Source of the DNA: Chloroflexota bacterium
GTDB lineage: Bacteria; Chloroflexota; Anaerolineae; UBA4142
Direction of reading: 5' to 3'
Length of the DNA: 64,000 nucleotides
NCBI GenBank assembly: GCA_016215025.1
Contig: JACRMI010000131.1
Location: 83,085-147,084 of the forward strand
This document shows positions 62,305-64,000 of the stretch, piece by piece. Within the stretch, counting starts at the first letter, position 1, and every line of letters begins with the position of its first letter. The notes below the pieces were generated by a model, which had not been told where the DNA came from, did no database searches, and was given only the letters and a program-made list of their open reading frames with translations. Both the position numbers and the translations under genes were made by a program.

Positions 62305-63159
62305 CTAGCCGACGATTTTACAAGAAGCAACCATATCGCCAAATTTCGTTTTCGCCATCGACTCTTTCTTTTTCATCAGCGCCGCGTACTGATCGTCATC
62401 GACAAATGCGACAAGGCGGCAGATGCACGACTCGCCATCCACAAAACGCCAGGGAAAGCAGCCAATCGTCGCGCGCTGATTCAACAATAGATCAATGTCG
62501 CCGCCCGCGCATTCAAGGTGAATGATATGATACGGAAACATTTCAATGTGCATCAGTTGATACTTGTCGTCGGTGAAAACTTCTTCGATAGTTTTGCCGT
62601 ACTTGTTCTTGAAATGTTTTTCCGCTTCGGCGGCTTGGCGCGGCATCCAATTGCGAATGATCGTGTTCATCGGATGATCGGCGCTGCCACAATCTACGCC
62701 GATCCATTTGATTTTTTTCTGCTTCGCCCATTCCGCAAATTCGCGGTCGGGACCGGGGTGCTTGACCATGTAGCGCACTTCGTCGGCGAGCGGTTGATCC
62801 CAGCCATAGCGATGATAGCCGGTGTGAATGATGAGGATGTCGCCCTCGCGCACCTCCACGCGGTCTTCGACCATCTTCGAGGTGTAGATGTCGTAATCGC
62901 CCGCGATGTCCGAGAGATCGACGACCACGCCGGGACCGACGAGGAAATCGTTGAGGTCGAGCGACGCAATATCCTTGCCCGGCGTGTAAAAGTGAATCTC
63001 GCCGTCAAGGTGCGTGCCGAGGTGATTGGAGTGCGTGAGCAGTTGCCCGTTCGCGCCGTTGGGAGCCAGGCGCTTGAAATACTTGAGTTGGAGCGGTTCG
63101 TACGTGGGCCACGCCGGTGTCTGAATGCCGAGCGGGATCGTGAGGTCGATCAGTTTCAT
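62305..63159 (-). CDS. Cyclase-family amidohydrolase (kynurenine formamidase-like)
   Basis: 284 residues from ATG 63159 (MKLIDLTIPLGIQTPAWPTYEP). The metal motif HLGTHLDGEIHF matches the HxGTHxDxPxHF signature of the cyclase family, although Pro is replaced by Glu-Ile. VVVDLSDIAGDYDI, ILIIHTGYHRYGW and IKWIGVDCGSADHPMN follow. Hydrolyses formyl-kynurenine, isatin or cyclic amides in known members. Gene order suggests it works with the molybdo-hydroxylase on a nitrogen heterocycle (inference). Confidence 0.86.
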   Translation of the reverse strand: MKLIDLTIPLGIQTPAWPTYEPLQLKYFKRLAPNGANGQLLTHSNHLGTHLDGEIHFYTPGKDIASLDLNDFLVGPGVVVDLSDIAGDYDIYTSKMVEDRVEVREGDILIIHTGYHRYGWDQPLADEVRYMVKHPGPDREFAEWAKQKKIKWIGVDCGSADHPMNTIIRNWMPRQAAEAEKHFKNKYGKTIEEVFTDDKYQLMHIEMFPYHIIHLECAGGDIDLLLNQRATIGCFPWRFVDGESCICRLVAFVDDDQYAALMKKKESMAKTKFGDMVASCKIVG

Positions 63160-63198
63160 GGTTCTTCCTCCTTTGGAAGTTGTGGAAAGTAAAAAGTG

Positions 63199-63220
63199 AT
63201 GTGTGTTACACACATGTATA
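63199..63220 (-). promoter_or_regulatory. Extended -10 promoter with overlapping palindromic operator
   Basis: Minus-strand TGC plus TATACA (63215-63220), immediately followed by the palindrome atgtgtg-taa-cacacat (63199-63215). The palindrome would cover the start point of the cyclase transcript and could bind a GntR- or similar dimeric repressor. Confidence 0.55.
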
Positions 63221-63236
63221 GCAACTCTCCTGACAA

Positions 63237-63797
63237 TTATTGATGATCAGGATTTTGGATTTTTCTTATTTTCTCCATGTCTTCAGTTGACAATTGCAGA
63301 TTTGCAAAATCCTCTTCTTCGAGCTTTTGTAAAAGCAAAAGAGCAGTATCGTGACTCCAACTAAAATCATCAATGGTCAAATTTTCAATTCCAAGCACAT
63401 TTTGAAATGGATCACTTCTGAAAAGAAGTTTAAGCATTTTCTTCGCTCCAGAACGCGAAAAGCCCATACGAACGAAACGGCAAGCAAGAGGATGCGGAAC
63501 GCCGTATTTGATAATTGATGGTAAATATTCGAGACCAGAAGGAAGACTAATACCACGCTCCACGGCTAAGTTAGAAAGGAATCTGCTAATTGCGCTCATA
63601 CCCCAGGGCAAACCTCTTTCTAGTACTTTCTCCCGGTAACTAGTAAAATCAACGTCTTGAAGAAAGTGAGCTATCTGGGATTCTTCATCTCCTCGTATCC
63701 ATGCCTTGTGTGCTTCCAGCCGAGTATTTGACAGGGGAATCATTGAGACATCAAACAACATTGGCGTGCTTGTTTCTAGCGGTGTATCATCTGACAT
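63237..63797 (-). CDS. Hypothetical protein, AT-rich
   Basis: 186 residues from ATG 63797 (MSDDTPLETSTPML); the frame opens at ATG 63839, so a 200-residue form is possible. Soluble, mixed alpha/beta, acidic, no signal. Internal GVPHPLACRFVRMGFSRSGAKKMLKLL and a Glu/Leu-rich C-terminus (LLLLQKLEEEDFANL). The DNA is clearly more AT-rich than the genes to the left, and codon use looks different, so recent transfer is possible. No family recognised. Confidence 0.6.
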   Translation of the reverse strand: MSDDTPLETSTPMLFDVSMIPLSNTRLEAHKAWIRGDEESQIAHFLQDVDFTSYREKVLERGLPWGMSAISRFLSNLAVERGISLPSGLEYLPSIIKYGVPHPLACRFVRMGFSRSGAKKMLKLLFRSDPFQNVLGIENLTIDDFSWSHDTALLLLQKLEEEDFANLQLSTEDMEKIRKIQNPDHQ

Positions 63798-63839
63798 CGT
63801 CTTATCATTAACAATGGTCAATCCCGATATGAAATTCAT

Positions 63840-64000
63840 AAACTTGGCAAGATTCTCAATGAACTGATTGAGACTTTTGACAAAAACTTACATTCCCTAT
63901 TGACAAGCAGAAAACGTTGTGCATGTGCCGTAAATTGTGAGAGAATTTCGATACACGAACGACCGGACTGTAAGAAATTTCGCGATGTGCCCATTATCGC
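63840..64000. other. AT-rich end of window, possible partial plus-strand ORF
   Basis: A plus-strand frame stays open from about 63798 to the window end and would code Cys-rich protein (RKRCACAVNCERI, ERPDCKKFRD), but it has no in-frame ATG in the window. It could be the start of a divergent gene with a non-ATG start. No other feature is seen. Confidence 0.25.

Noticed and set aside
63798..64000. Firm gene call on the open plus-strand frame at the window end
   Set aside because: No in-frame ATG/GTG/TTG with a ribosome site is visible and the frame is cut by the window, so it is only noted as possible.

Overview
The window looks like a chromosomal segment of an uncultured Chloroflexota bacterium, most likely of the Anaerolineae. 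This is inferred from the YLPLVMKNY-type stalk in an exported protein, the many secreted or lipid-anchored proteins with PT-rich linkers, the enzyme mix, and the abundance of short palindromic and quasi-tandem repeats. No rRNA, tRNA, CRISPR array, IS transposase or prophage gene was seen. Base composition is uneven: both ends (about 1-6500 and 63200-64000) look more AT-rich than the centre.

Layout. (1) 52-15340, almost all on the minus strand: a cell-surface or glycan cluster. It holds two large polytopic glycosyltransferase-like proteins that are paralogues, two GT2 enzymes, DUF2142 and DUF2723 membrane proteins, a DUF4012 protein, a Ser-rich wall-type protein, two glycoside-hydrolase-like exported proteins and an SH3b lipoprotein. 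(2) 15445-19117, minus: a T-box riboswitch with a Ser (UCC) specifier drives mug-serS, followed by an RlmD-type rRNA methyltransferase. (3) 19123-27614, plus: an SCP2 protein; an operon of Fe-alcohol dehydrogenase, HicB-like, HicA-like and aldehyde:ferredoxin oxidoreductase; SseB; a strongly folded non-coding segment; a beta-CASP nuclease; an SH3 protein; and DedA. (4) 27641-29475, plus: acyl-CoA synthetase with its own promoter and terminator. (5) 29479-43123, mostly minus: a YoeB-type toxin-antitoxin pair, MOSC, UbiE/MenG, an ABC importer pair, an M20 carbamoylase, a PfkB kinase fused to a Cys-cluster domain, a broken HEPN/MNT pair, a fused molybdo-hydroxylase, DUF2283 plus PBECR-like genes, a Pycsar-type membrane effector and a second PfkB kinase. 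(6) 43177-44686, plus: two tandem DsbA-family proteins, the first with an in-frame UGA at the first active-site Cys, the second with no active-site Cys. (7) 44845-63797, minus: PrsW protease, a 1933-residue membrane protein, a DUF2877 protein, an alpha/beta hydrolase, a three-subunit molybdo-hydroxylase whose subunit genes are spread over 7 kb, MazG-like, SecD-like, MraY-like, SRPBCC, a UDG-like protein and a kynurenine-formamidase-type cyclase.

How the genes may work together. Two molybdenum hydroxylase systems, an AllC/HyuC-type carbamoylase beside an importer, a DUF2877 protein, a cyclase-family amidohydrolase and two PfkB kinases suggest scavenging of purines, ureides or modified nucleosides. 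The AOR and Fe-ADH genes suggest interconversion of acids, aldehydes and alcohols.

Most notable observations: a candidate selenoprotein (UPYC in place of CPYC) with a hairpin of bacterial SECIS type, next to a redox-dead paralogue; a T-box whose specifier, discriminator-pairing base and downstream serS all agree on tRNA-Ser, yet which carries a 98-nt inverted repeat and controls mug first; a PfkB kinase fused to a C-terminal domain with an endonuclease-III-like Cys cluster and an apparent CTG start; and at least ten in-frame insertions of short repeats inside conserved genes, one lying within the Fe-S cysteine motif of the RlmD homologue.
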